Positions 34,526 through 43,358 of a stretch of 64,000 bases of DNA are shown here, one piece after another. Source of the stretch: Coprenecus sp949297365. Its GTDB lineage: Bacteria > Bacteroidota > Bacteroidia > Bacteroidales > UBA932. A program made the position numbers and the translations under genes. The notes beneath the pieces were generated by a model that was given only the letters and a program-made list of their open reading frames with translations, did not search any database and was not told the origin of the DNA. The first letter of the stretch is position 1. Every line of letters starts with the position of its first letter. The DNA is taken from contig OZ006987.1 in NCBI GenBank assembly GCA_963931055.1, positions 1 to 64,000 of the forward strand, written 5' to 3'.

Positions 34526-35599
34526 TTAGAATATTCTGATATTCGCAGGGCTGACGGGGACTCCGAGGTCCTTGCCGCCCGGGCCCTTGTATTTTGCAGA
34601 CTTGTCGTACTGTACGCCCATCTTGTCCAGCAGGGGCTCGACCGCCACCTGATGCATCTGCAGGCCGAGGTCCCAGGGATCGTAGCCCATGACCAGCGCG
34701 GCCACCTCCTCGGAGGACAGCACGGGGATGCCGTAACCGGGAGTGTCACCGTAGGTCTTGCCGGTAGTCTCGGCTATGACATACTGCCAGCGGTCCAGGA
34801 AGTAGTTGCAGCCCGGACAGTTGGTGATGATCAGGTCGGGATGGAAGGGTTTCATCGACTCGAACTTCTTATATGTGTTGGTCAGCGAATAGCCTCGGTT
34901 GGCCTTGACCAGGTACTGCCGGAAACCGAAGCCGCAGCAGTGCCTCCGCTCGGGATAGTCCACCACGCTGCCGCCCAGGGCCTCCACCAGTCCGGCCAGG
35001 ACGCGGGGATACTCGGCTCCGCCCACGGACTTGGAGGGGAAAATCTTGGAATAGTGGCAGCCGATGTGCTCCACCACTTTCAGGGGCTCTCCGGTGCGGA
35101 CATTTATCAGGGGATATTTGGCCTGCTCGGAGATCAGGAAACGGTAGTGGTACATCATGTCGCTGGAGTGCATCAGGAAGTCCGGCTTGGTGAATTCCCG
35201 CTTGCAGGCCTTCCACAGCAGCTCATGTATCTTCTCCTCGATCTCGGGATGTTCCTCCCAGGTCTGGAGTATCTCGCTGTGCAGACCGAAGGAAGTCACG
35301 CACGATACCACGAAATTCCTGTAACCTGCCTGGTTCATCAGGGAGAACTGGCGGGCGATGATGGTCATGGAGGTCTCTTCGGGAGTGGTGTCGCTGTGGT
35401 AGGCTATGCCGCCGCAGGTGGTGTGGAGGGGATCCTCATAGAAATCCTTGCCGAAGCGGTTGCGCACTATGTCTAAAAACGCCTGCTCGGCACCCGGATT
35501 GAAGTTCTGGCGGATGCAGCTGCGGGCGTAGAAATACTTGTCATCGGGTATCTCTTTCTGGAACTCGGACCATATTTTTTTCTTTCCTTCGTAATTCAT
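34526..35599 (-). CDS. HdrB-like CCG-domain protein
   Basis: 357 residues. The C-terminal CCG domain is complete (IGCHYSKIFPSKSVGG, then RRHCCGFGF and NCPGCNYF), the kind that binds a non-cubane 4Fe-4S cluster at the disulfide-reducing site. The N-terminal CCG domain is degenerate: Cys28, then Thr-Cys62 in place of Cys-Cys, then Cys100 in a CVTSF setting. Only one canonical cluster site would therefore remain. It starts 6 bases after the HdrC-like gene. The true substrate is unknown, since Bacteroidales do not make coenzyme M or B. Confidence 0.86.
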   Translation of the reverse strand: MNYEGKKKIWSEFQKEIPDDKYFYARSCIRQNFNPGAEQAFLDIVRNRFGKDFYEDPLHTTCGGIAYHSDTTPEETSMTIIARQFSLMNQAGYRNFVVSCVTSFGLHSEILQTWEEHPEIEEKIHELLWKACKREFTKPDFLMHSSDMMYHYRFLISEQAKYPLINVRTGEPLKVVEHIGCHYSKIFPSKSVGGAEYPRVLAGLVEALGGSVVDYPERRHCCGFGFRQYLVKANRGYSLTNTYKKFESMKPFHPDLIITNCPGCNYFLDRWQYVIAETTGKTYGDTPGYGIPVLSSEEVAALVMGYDPWDLGLQMHQVAVEPLLDKMGVQYDKSAKYKGPGGKDLGVPVSPANIRIF

Positions 35600-35605
35600 G
35601 CGGTA

Positions 35606-36310
35606 CTACTGATTCTGTTGGTTAAGGTGCTCACCATGAGTCTCATTGAACACTTCGTTGAAATACTCTTCCTCGCTCAGTCCCATCTCCTGAGCCTTCT
35701 TGCGCGAGAGGTCCTTAATCTTCTCGACCCGGGCCGAGCCGCCTGTCACGTCGAATATCTTCTGAAGGTCGTCAAGGGACTCGCGGGCAATCTTGCGCAG
35801 GGGACCCGGGCCGCTCTTTCCATAGTTGGCGCCCACGCGGTCGTACACGTCCTGCAGATGGTCCTCAATCCATTTGCCCACCGTCCCGTACTCAGGATGG
35901 GAGGCGTACTTGAAGGTCTCGGGATGGACGCAGTAACCGTAATTAAGGACATTGCCGCAGAGTACCTTGGCCAGGGCATACTGCTGCCGGCCTTTCTCGG
36001 ACTCCACGAAGTAGCCCAGCTCGACGGAGAGGGTGCGCAGGGCGATGATGACCTGCCCGGGGGCATTGGTCCTGGGACAGCGGGTCACGCAGGACATGCA
36101 CTCACCGCAGTACCATATCGTGTCGCTCTTGAGCAGTTTGATGATCTCCTCGTCGTCCTGGGTCTGGACGATGTTGACGATGTTCTTGGGGTTGTAGCGG
36201 TAGAATTCGGCAGCCGGGCACACGGCGGTACAGGTCCCGCAGTTGATGCAGGCCTTCAGTCCCTCCTGGAGCCGGACGTCGCTCATCAGCCGTTCGTATA
36301 TCTTACCCAT
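35606..36310 (-). CDS. HdrC-like 4Fe-4S dicluster subunit
   Basis: 234 residues with CINCGTCTAVCP (21-32) and CGECMSCVTRCP (about 68-79), followed by a long helical C-terminal part not seen in minimal HdrC. It is the first gene of the Hdr-like set and starts only 12 bases after the carB stop, so it is likely expressed from the carA promoter. It would carry electrons between the HdrA-like flavoprotein and the HdrB-like subunit. Confidence 0.87.
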   Translation of the reverse strand: MGKIYERLMSDVRLQEGLKACINCGTCTAVCPAAEFYRYNPKNIVNIVQTQDDEEIIKLLKSDTIWYCGECMSCVTRCPRTNAPGQVIIALRTLSVELGYFVESEKGRQQYALAKVLCGNVLNYGYCVHPETFKYASHPEYGTVGKWIEDHLQDVYDRVGANYGKSGPGPLRKIARESLDDLQKIFDVTGGSARVEKIKDLSRKKAQEMGLSEEEYFNEVFNETHGEHLNQQNQ

Positions 36311-36322
36311 AATAATTGCGGT

Positions 36323-39300
36323 CTATCTGTATTCGTCCCAGGACTTGATCTGGATATTGTCGAGGGGCATATTGCAGAATGCCGTGATGAAAGCCGATGC
36401 AAGCCTGGTGTTGGTTATGATGGGGATGTTGAAGTCCACGGCGGCGCGGCGGATGCGGTAGCCGTTGTCCAGTTCCTCCTTGGTGAGATTCTTAGGGATA
36501 TTGACCACCAGGTCTATCTTGCGCTCGTGAAGCATCTCCAGGGCCTGAGGCTCTCCGGCTTCCGACGGCCAGTATACCAGAGTGGCAGGTACTCCGTTGT
36601 CCACCAGGAACTTGTAGCTTCCGCCCGTGGCAAATATAGAGTAATTGTGCTTGGCCAGCAGCTTGCAGGCACCCAGGAGCTCGACTTTCTGCTTGGCATC
36701 GCCAGAGGATACCAGGATATTCTTGCCTGGCACGGTATAGCCTACTGAGAGCATGGCCTTGAGCACGGCCTCGTTGGTGTCGTCTCCGATGCAGCCCACC
36801 TCTCCGGTGGAGGCCATGTCCACTCCGAGGACAGGGTCGGCCTTCTGCAGACGGGAGAATGAGAACTGGGAGGCCTTCACGCCTACGTAGTCCAGGTCGA
36901 ACGCACTCTTTTCAGGAGGAGTGACCTTCTCTCCGGTCATGACCTTGGTGGCCAGCTCGATAAGGTTGATCTTAAGCACCTTGGACACGAAGGGGAAACT
37001 TCTCGAGGCCCTGAGGTTGCACTCGATGACCTTGATGTCGTTCTCCTTGGCCAGGAACTGGATGTTGAAGGGGCCCGAGATCTTCAGGGCCTCGGCTATC
37101 TTGCGGGCTATCTTCTTGATCCTGCGGGCGGTCTCCACGTACAGCTTCTGAGGCGGGAACTGAATGGTCGCGTCGCCCGAGTGTACGCCCGCGAACTCGA
37201 TGTGCTCCGAGATGGCGTAGGCTATGACGGTTCCGTGGTCGGCCACTGCGTCGAACTCTATCTCCTTGGCGTGCTGGATAAATTCCGATACGACAACAGG
37301 ATGTTTCTTAGATACTTCCGCAGCTAACTTCAAGAATTGCTCCAATTCAGTATCGTTGGAGCATACGTTCATCGCCGCACCGGAAAGCACGTAAGAGGGA
37401 CGCACCAGGACGGGGAAGCCCACGTCGCGGATGAAGCTGTGGATGTCGTTCATCGAGGTCAGCTCTCTCCAGCGGGGCTGGTCTATGCCGAGGCGGTCGA
37501 GCATGGCCGAGAAGCGGTTGCGGTCCTCGGCGTTGTCGATGCTGTCGGCGGTAGTGCCGAGGATGGGCACTTTGGCTGCATCGAGGCGGGTGGCCAGATT
37601 GTTGGGAATCTGTCCGCCCATGGATATTATGACTCCGTGCGGCTCCTCCAGGTCGCAGATGTCGAGCACCCTCTCGTAGGTGAGCTCGTCGAAGTAGAGG
37701 CGGTCGCACATATCGTAGTCGGTGGATACGGTCTCGGGGTTGTAGTTGATCATGATGCCCCTCCAGCCGCTCTTGCGGATGGTCTGCAGGGCATTGACGC
37801 TGCACCAGTCGAACTCCACGGAGCTGCCGATGCGGTAGGCGCCCGATCCGAGTACGACAATAGACTTGCCGTCATGTTCATAGGCTATGTCGGATGCGGT
37901 ACCGTTGTAAGTCAGATAGAGGTAGTTGGTCTGGGCGGGGAACTCGGCTGCGAGGGTGTCGATCTGCTTTACGACAGGCAGCACCCCGAGTTTCTTGCGG
38001 TATTCGCGGACCTTGATTACCATCTCCTCGGAGTCGATGCGGTCCTTGAGTATGTGACGTCCGATCTGGAAGTCGGAGAAGCCCTGGCGCTTGGCCTGAC
38101 GCATCAGGGGCTCGCCCAGTTCCTCGAGGGAGTTCAGGGCGGAAAGCTCTGCCGCTGTGTTGATGATGTTCATCAGCTTGTCGATGAACCAGCGGTCTAT
38201 CTTGGTGAGCTCGTGTATCTTCTCGGGGGTGTAGCCGTGGGTCAGGGCCTTGGATATGACAAAGATGCGGTTGTCGGTAGGCTCCCGCAGGGCCTTGTCG
38301 ATGTTCTCTATCGGTATTTCCTTATTGCCGGTGAAGCCGTGGGCTCCCTGTCCGATCATTCTCAGACCCTTCTGCAGGGCCTCCTCAAAGGTGCGGCCGA
38401 TAGCCATTACCTCACCGACGCTCTTCATGCTGCTGCCGATCTCACGGGACACGCCGTGGAACTTGGAGAGATCCCAGCGGGGAATCTTGCAGACCACGTA
38501 GTCCAGTGCGGGCTCGAAGAAGGCCGGAGTAGTCTTGGTAATGGAGTTCTTCAGCTCGAACAGACCGTAGCCCAGACCGAGCTTGGCGGCCACAAAGGCG
38601 AGGGGATAACCTGTAGCCTTGGAGGCCAGGGCCGAGGAGCGGCTCAGACGGGCATTGACCTCGATGACGCGGTAGTCCTCGGAGTTGGGGTCGAAGGCGA
38701 ACTGCACGTTGCACTCGCCGACGATGCCCACGTGACGGACGATGCGTATCGAGAGCTCGCGGAGCAGATTGTACTCATGGTTGGTCAGAGTCTGGGAAGG
38801 AGCGACCACGATACTCTCGCCGGTATGGATTCCGAGCGGGTCGAAGTTCTCCATGTTGCAGACCGTGATGCAGTTGTCGTAGCGGTCGCGCACCACCTCA
38901 TACTCTATCTCCTTCCAGCCCTTCAGGGACTTCTCCACCAGCACTTGAGGTGAGTAGGAGAAGGCTTTCTCTCCCAGCCGGATAAGTTCGTCCGGATTGT
39001 CGCAGAATCCGCTGCCGAGACCGCCGAGGGCGTAGGCCGCGCGGAGGATTACCGGATAGCCGAGCTCGGAGGCCGCGGCGAGGGCGTCCTCGATATTGCT
39101 GACCGCATGGCTCTTGATGGACTTGACATTAATCTCGTCGAGCCTCTTGACGAAGAGCTCGCGGTCCTCGGTGTCCATGATCGCCTGGACGGGGGTGCCG
39201 AGCACCTTCAGATTGTATTTTTCCAGGATTCCCTCCCTGTACAGGGCCACTCCGCAGTTCAGCGCGGTCTGACCTCCGAATGCGAGGAGAATGCCCTGGG

Positions 39301-39544
39301 GCTGCTCCTTCCTGATGACCGCCTCCACGAAGAAAGGAGTCACGGGGAGGAAATATATCTTGTCGGCTATACCCTCCGATGTCTGGACGGTAGCGATGTT
39401 GGGATTGATCAGGATAGTCTCTATGCCTTCCTCGCGCATGGCCTTGAGGGCCTGGGAGCCGGAATAGTCGAACTCACCGGCCTCGCCGATTTTGAGGGCT
39501 CCCGAACCCAGGAGCAGGACTTTCTTTATAGTGGTGTCGATCAT
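36323..39544 (-). CDS. carB: carbamoyl-phosphate synthase large subunit
   Basis: 1073 residues, full length. Two homologous ATP-grasp halves are visible (KVLLLGSGALKIGEAGEFDY at the start; SIVVLGSGAYRIGSSVEFDW near residue 565), with an oligomerisation domain between them and a C-terminal MGS-like allosteric domain (about 940-1073; FATGGSYKFLVDNGVPATLV). It makes carbamoyl phosphate from bicarbonate, ammonia and ATP for pyrimidine and arginine synthesis, with ammonia supplied by CarA. It starts 3 bases after carA. No frameshift or missing motif was noted. Confidence 0.97.
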   Translation of the reverse strand: MIDTTIKKVLLLGSGALKIGEAGEFDYSGSQALKAMREEGIETILINPNIATVQTSEGIADKIYFLPVTPFFVEAVIRKEQPQGILLAFGGQTALNCGVALYREGILEKYNLKVLGTPVQAIMDTEDRELFVKRLDEINVKSIKSHAVSNIEDALAAASELGYPVILRAAYALGGLGSGFCDNPDELIRLGEKAFSYSPQVLVEKSLKGWKEIEYEVVRDRYDNCITVCNMENFDPLGIHTGESIVVAPSQTLTNHEYNLLRELSIRIVRHVGIVGECNVQFAFDPNSEDYRVIEVNARLSRSSALASKATGYPLAFVAAKLGLGYGLFELKNSITKTTPAFFEPALDYVVCKIPRWDLSKFHGVSREIGSSMKSVGEVMAIGRTFEEALQKGLRMIGQGAHGFTGNKEIPIENIDKALREPTDNRIFVISKALTHGYTPEKIHELTKIDRWFIDKLMNIINTAAELSALNSLEELGEPLMRQAKRQGFSDFQIGRHILKDRIDSEEMVIKVREYRKKLGVLPVVKQIDTLAAEFPAQTNYLYLTYNGTASDIAYEHDGKSIVVLGSGAYRIGSSVEFDWCSVNALQTIRKSGWRGIMINYNPETVSTDYDMCDRLYFDELTYERVLDICDLEEPHGVIISMGGQIPNNLATRLDAAKVPILGTTADSIDNAEDRNRFSAMLDRLGIDQPRWRELTSMNDIHSFIRDVGFPVLVRPSYVLSGAAMNVCSNDTELEQFLKLAAEVSKKHPVVVSEFIQHAKEIEFDAVADHGTVIAYAISEHIEFAGVHSGDATIQFPPQKLYVETARRIKKIARKIAEALKISGPFNIQFLAKENDIKVIECNLRASRSFPFVSKVLKINLIELATKVMTGEKVTPPEKSAFDLDYVGVKASQFSFSRLQKADPVLGVDMASTGEVGCIGDDTNEAVLKAMLSVGYTVPGKNILVSSGDAKQKVELLGACKLLAKHNYSIFATGGSYKFLVDNGVPATLVYWPSEAGEPQALEMLHERKIDLVVNIPKNLTKEELDNGYRIRRAAVDFNIPIITNTRLASAFITAFCNMPLDNIQIKSWDEYR

Positions 39545-39547
39545 GGT

Positions 39548-40618
39548 CTACAGCATTTTAATGAATTTGTCAAAGAGGAATTCGGTGTCGGTCGGACCGC
39601 TGGACGCCTCGGGGTGGAACTGCACGGAGAAAAAGCGGCCGCTCTTGTGCCGCAGGCCCTCGTTGGTGCCGTCGTTCATATTGACGAAGAGGGGCTCCCA
39701 GTCAGCGCCGAGGGTATTGCCGTCCACAGCGTAACCGTGGTTCTGGGAAGTGACGTAGCAGCGGTCTGTGCCTACGAGGCGGACGGGCTGGTTGTGGCTG
39801 CGGTGACCGTATTTGAGCTTAAATGTCGAGGCGCCTCCGGCCTTGGCCAGCAGCTGGTTGCCCATGCAGATACCGAATATCGGCTTTTCAGCCGCCATGG
39901 CTTTCTGAATGTTGCGGACGGCCTCGCCGCAGTACTCCGGGTTGCCGGGACCGTTGGAGATGAACAGACCGTCGTACTCCATCGTGTTGAAATCGTAGTC
40001 CCAGGGCACGCGGATGACCTCGATGTCGCCGGAACGGAGGAGGCAGCGGAGGATGTTGTTCTTGACTCCGCAGTCGAGCAGCACTACTTTCTTGCCGGAG
40101 GGGTTGCCGTAGCGGATCACCTCCTTGCAGCTGACGATGGCCACCTGGTTTTCCGAGCCCGGGTCGTAAAGTGTCTCCGGTACCTCGAAGCCCTCGGGCA
40201 CGATGCAGCCGGGCATGGAGCCCTGCTCACGGAGAATCTTGGTGATCTCCCTGGTGTCCACTCCGAAGATGCCGGGGATGCGGTACTCCTTGAGCCACTC
40301 ATCCAGGCTCTTGACTGCGCTCCAGTGGCTGTACTTGAAGGAGTAGTCGGAGATGATCAGGCCCCGGACGTGGATGCGCTCGGACTCGAAGTTGACGGAA
40401 ATACCGTCGGCCGTCTTCTCTTCAGGAACTCCGTAGTTGCCTACAAGAGGGTAGGTTACACATAATATCTGACCCGAGTAGGAAGGGTCGGTGAGGGATT
40501 CGGGATAGCCGACCATGGCGGTGTTGAAGACCACCTCTCCGTCGGCACGGCCCTCATAGCCGAAGGAAAATCCTTTGACCGCAAAGTCTTTTCCGAGATG
40601 TAATAGTGCTTCTTTCAT
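39548..40618 (-). CDS. carA: carbamoyl-phosphate synthase small subunit
   Basis: 356 residues. The N-terminal CPSase-type domain (VVFNTAMVGYPESLTDPSYS) is followed by a class I glutamine amidotransferase domain with the nucleophile in FGICMGNQLLA and the His/Glu pair in FHPEASSGP. It hydrolyses glutamine and channels ammonia to CarB. A -7 box lies 11 bases before the ATG, so the leader is very short. It heads the long minus-strand train that continues into the Hdr-like genes. Confidence 0.96.
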   Translation of the reverse strand: MKEALLHLGKDFAVKGFSFGYEGRADGEVVFNTAMVGYPESLTDPSYSGQILCVTYPLVGNYGVPEEKTADGISVNFESERIHVRGLIISDYSFKYSHWSAVKSLDEWLKEYRIPGIFGVDTREITKILREQGSMPGCIVPEGFEVPETLYDPGSENQVAIVSCKEVIRYGNPSGKKVVLLDCGVKNNILRCLLRSGDIEVIRVPWDYDFNTMEYDGLFISNGPGNPEYCGEAVRNIQKAMAAEKPIFGICMGNQLLAKAGGASTFKLKYGHRSHNQPVRLVGTDRCYVTSQNHGYAVDGNTLGADWEPLFVNMNDGTNEGLRHKSGRFFSVQFHPEASSGPTDTEFLFDKFIKML

Positions 40619-40629
40619 ATCTAAGAATG

Positions 40630-40637
40630 CAAAATTA
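40630..40637 (-). promoter_or_regulatory. -7 box of the carAB promoter
   Basis: Minus-strand TAATTTTG matches TAnnTTTG, with 11 bases between it and the carA ATG. It is back to back with the nfeD promoter. Confidence 0.7.
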
Positions 40638-40659
40638 GAAAAAAATGCGATTTCTGCCT

Positions 40660-40667
40660 TATATTTG
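40660..40667 (+). promoter_or_regulatory. -7 box of the nfeD promoter
   Basis: TATATTTG, 29 bases before ATG 40697. It shows that the open frame's TTG at 40667 is not the start. Confidence 0.7.
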
Positions 40668-40696
40668 TGGAGTCAAAAGCAATAAAACTCACCAAG

Positions 40697-42049
40697 ATGA
40701 AAACAATATCAGCCAGCATTGCGGTCATCGCATGTATTATCCTCTCTTTTTCAGTCTTTTCGGCAGAGGCGGCGGAAAAGGACACGGTATTCGTCATCGA
40801 GATACGGCAGGACATTGACAAGTCTTCCATGCGGAAGCTGGGCCTGGGGCTCAGGGAGGCGGAAAGGGCAGGAGCTGACTATATAATCCTGCATCTGGAC
40901 ACTTACGGAGGGGCTGTGGACGCGGCGGACAGTATGCGGACGGCCATTCTACATGCACCGGTGCCGGTAATCGCATTTATCGACATGCAGGCCGCCTCCG
41001 CCGGAGCCCTGATATCCATAGCATGCGATTCCATATACATGCGTAGCGGCTCATCGATAGGAGCCGCAACTGTGGTCAATCAGAACGGGGAGGTGATGCC
41101 GGACAAATACCAGTCCTTCATGCGCGGGATGATGCGCTCCACCGCCGAGGCTCACGGCCGCCGCTCCGACGGCAGCTGGTTCAGGGACCCGGCCATAGCG
41201 GAGAAAATGGTGGATACTGCCGGAGTACTGAGCTTTACTCCGGACGAGGCGATAGAGGCTGGCTACTGCGAGGGCAAGGCCGAATCCATAGATGAGGTAA
41301 TATCAATTATGGAGCTGGATGACTGCGAGATAGTACATCAGCAGTTATCGTGGATAGAAAGGTTCATTCTCATGATGCTGTCTCCGGTGCTGCAGGGAAT
41401 TTTCCTGATGATGATCGTCGGGGGCATATACTTCGAGGTGCAGTCGCCCGGTCTGGGTCTGCCGTCCGTAATAGCGCTCCTGGGGGCCGTACTGTATTTT
41501 TCCCCGCTGTATATCTCCGGTCTGGCTCTCAACTGGGAGATAACACTCTTCGTTCTGGGTCTCATACTGCTTGCCGTGGAGATATTCGTCACACCCGGTT
41601 TCGGAGTGGCCGGAGTAATAGGAGCGATACTGACCCTCACCTCGCTTATTTTCGCCATGATTGACAATGACACCTTGTATTTTGAGGGGAAACTGAATCT
41701 GAGAGCGTTTTTGGAGCCGTGCGCCATAGTGCTGGTATCTACCGTCACCGCTCTGATACTGTCAATCTGGGGCGCGGCCAGGCTGTATCCCAGAAAGTCG
41801 TTCGCATATATCGCCCAGAAGACCGAACTCAAAGGAGACGAAGGCTGGGTAGGAGTGGATACCGAGTCCATAGCCGGTCTGAAAGGAAAAGAAGTGACGG
41901 CTGCTACGGAGATGTGTCCGTCAGGTAAGGTGGAACTGGACGGACGTCAGTATGAGGCGGTTATGGAATACGGCTCTGCCAATGCCGGAGACCGCCTGAG
42001 GGTCATTCGGTCAGAGGGCGGACGTCTGTACTGCGTCCATCTTTCCTAA
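40697..42049 (+). CDS. NfeD-family membrane-bound serine protease
   Basis: 450 residues. After a signal peptide (IAVIACIILSFSVFSAEA) comes a ClpP-like protease domain with catalytic Ser101 in QAASAGALIS and Lys137 in PDKYQS, the Ser-Lys pair of the long NfeD group. Four membrane helices (about 230-370) and a C-terminal NfeD OB-fold domain (GDEGWVGVDTESIAGLKGK) follow. Family members cleave membrane proteins, often with a stomatin-like partner, but no SPFH gene is adjacent here. The 3' end overlaps the convergent ispG by 47 bases. Confidence 0.9.
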   Translation: MKTISASIAVIACIILSFSVFSAEAAEKDTVFVIEIRQDIDKSSMRKLGLGLREAERAGADYIILHLDTYGGAVDAADSMRTAILHAPVPVIAFIDMQAASAGALISIACDSIYMRSGSSIGAATVVNQNGEVMPDKYQSFMRGMMRSTAEAHGRRSDGSWFRDPAIAEKMVDTAGVLSFTPDEAIEAGYCEGKAESIDEVISIMELDDCEIVHQQLSWIERFILMMLSPVLQGIFLMMIVGGIYFEVQSPGLGLPSVIALLGAVLYFSPLYISGLALNWEITLFVLGLILLAVEIFVTPGFGVAGVIGAILTLTSLIFAMIDNDTLYFEGKLNLRAFLEPCAIVLVSTVTALILSIWGAARLYPRKSFAYIAQKTELKGDEGWVGVDTESIAGLKGKEVTAATEMCPSGKVELDGRQYEAVMEYGSANAGDRLRVIRSEGGRLYCVHLS

Positions 42050-43352
42050 TGATGTCCAGCAGCACGTCTATGGCCTTTTCCTGAGGCACTGAGCGCACTA
42101 CGGCCTCCTTGCCCCGGTAGATGGAAACCTTGCCTCGTCCCTCGCCGATATAGCCGTAATCGGCGTCGGCCATCTCGCCCGGGCCATTGACGATGCAGCC
42201 CATGACCGCGATGGTCAGGCCACGCAGATGCGATGTCCGGCGTTTTACCTCATTGAATACCGGCTCAATGTCGTACAACGTCCTTCCGCAACTGGGGCAT
42301 GCGATGTACTCACACTGGGTCATGCGACGGCGTGTCGCCTGCATTATGTCCGACTTAAACTGTCCTATTTCAGCGTTGTCGGCCTCTTTATCTCCATAGA
42401 TGCAGCGGATGTTGAAATCGTCTATTTCCTTATTGACCAGCATCGGCCCGAGTATGCACGAAGCCTTGACGATGAACTCCTCGTGGGAGGCGCAGCGGAG
42501 CTCGAAGGAAGGAACTCCGTCCACTGTTCCGGTCTGATAGTCCGAGGGCTTCCGAGCCGTGTCAAAGAACTCTGCTATGAGCCTTGCAGGCATAATCTCG
42601 TTTACCGGAGGCTCGGTCAGGGATACTCTGATAGTGTCTCCTATGCCGCGGGAGAGCAGGGTAGCCAGACCGGCCGCCGACTTGATGCGGCCCATGTCCC
42701 CGTTACCGGCCTCGGTGACTCCGAGATGCAGGGGGAAGATGACGCCGCTCTCCTCCATCCACTGCTGAAGGAGGATATAGGCCTGAGTCATGACCGGGAC
42801 GTTGCTGGCCTTGAGTGAGAGCACCACATTGTAGAAATCCTCGTCGATACACATCTGCACCCACTCTGACATGGCTTCCTGCATTCCTTTAGGTGTGTTG
42901 CCGTAAATCTCTGTGATACGCTGACCTAACGAACCGTGATTAATGCCTATGCGGACGGCTGTCCCGTGCCTTCGGCATTCTTCCAGAAACTTGCGGAACT
43001 GGCTGCGGGCCACCTCGTGGTCCTTGGCGAAATTGCCGGGATTGATGCGGACCTTATCGGCTACGGAAGCTGCAGCAATTGCCACGTCAGATGAGAAATG
43101 CACGTCGGCCACCAGCGGTACGTCGATACCTTCCTTCGTCAGCCTGTCTTTTATGACTGCTAGGGATTCCACCTCACGCTTGCCCTGGGTGGTCAGCCTT
43201 ACCAGCCGGGCTCCGGCCCGGTACATTTCCCTGCACTGGGCCACTGCCGACTCTATGTCATTGGTGTCGCAGTTGCACATGCTCTGAACGACTATGGGAT
43301 GTGCCTCATGTCCTATGGACAGATTTCTCACTTTTGCTGTTATGTAGCGCAT
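42003..43352 (-). CDS. ispG: 4-hydroxy-3-methylbut-2-enyl diphosphate synthase
   Basis: 449 residues. The N-terminal TIM barrel (VVQSMCNCDTNDIESAVAQC, PLVADVHFSSDVAI, RINPGN) is followed by a C-terminal reductase-like domain with the cluster ligands CPSCGRT and GCIVNGPGE. It is an iron-sulfur enzyme of the MEP isoprenoid pathway. The length lies between the 370-residue E. coli type and the 600-residue type usual in Bacteroidetes, so the large insertion domain appears much reduced. It ends the spoT-led operon, 6 bases after the outer-membrane protein gene. Confidence 0.93.
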   Translation of the reverse strand: MRYITAKVRNLSIGHEAHPIVVQSMCNCDTNDIESAVAQCREMYRAGARLVRLTTQGKREVESLAVIKDRLTKEGIDVPLVADVHFSSDVAIAAASVADKVRINPGNFAKDHEVARSQFRKFLEECRRHGTAVRIGINHGSLGQRITEIYGNTPKGMQEAMSEWVQMCIDEDFYNVVLSLKASNVPVMTQAYILLQQWMEESGVIFPLHLGVTEAGNGDMGRIKSAAGLATLLSRGIGDTIRVSLTEPPVNEIMPARLIAEFFDTARKPSDYQTGTVDGVPSFELRCASHEEFIVKASCILGPMLVNKEIDDFNIRCIYGDKEADNAEIGQFKSDIMQATRRRMTQCEYIACPSCGRTLYDIEPVFNEVKRRTSHLRGLTIAVMGCIVNGPGEMADADYGYIGEGRGKVSIYRGKEAVVRSVPQEKAIDVLLDIIRKDGRSTDVRPLTE

Positions 43353-43358
43353 AATTGG

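Noticed and set aside
37337..40465. Two long plus-strand frames of 538 and 452 codons
   Set aside because: Antisense to carB and carA, which are certain genes.
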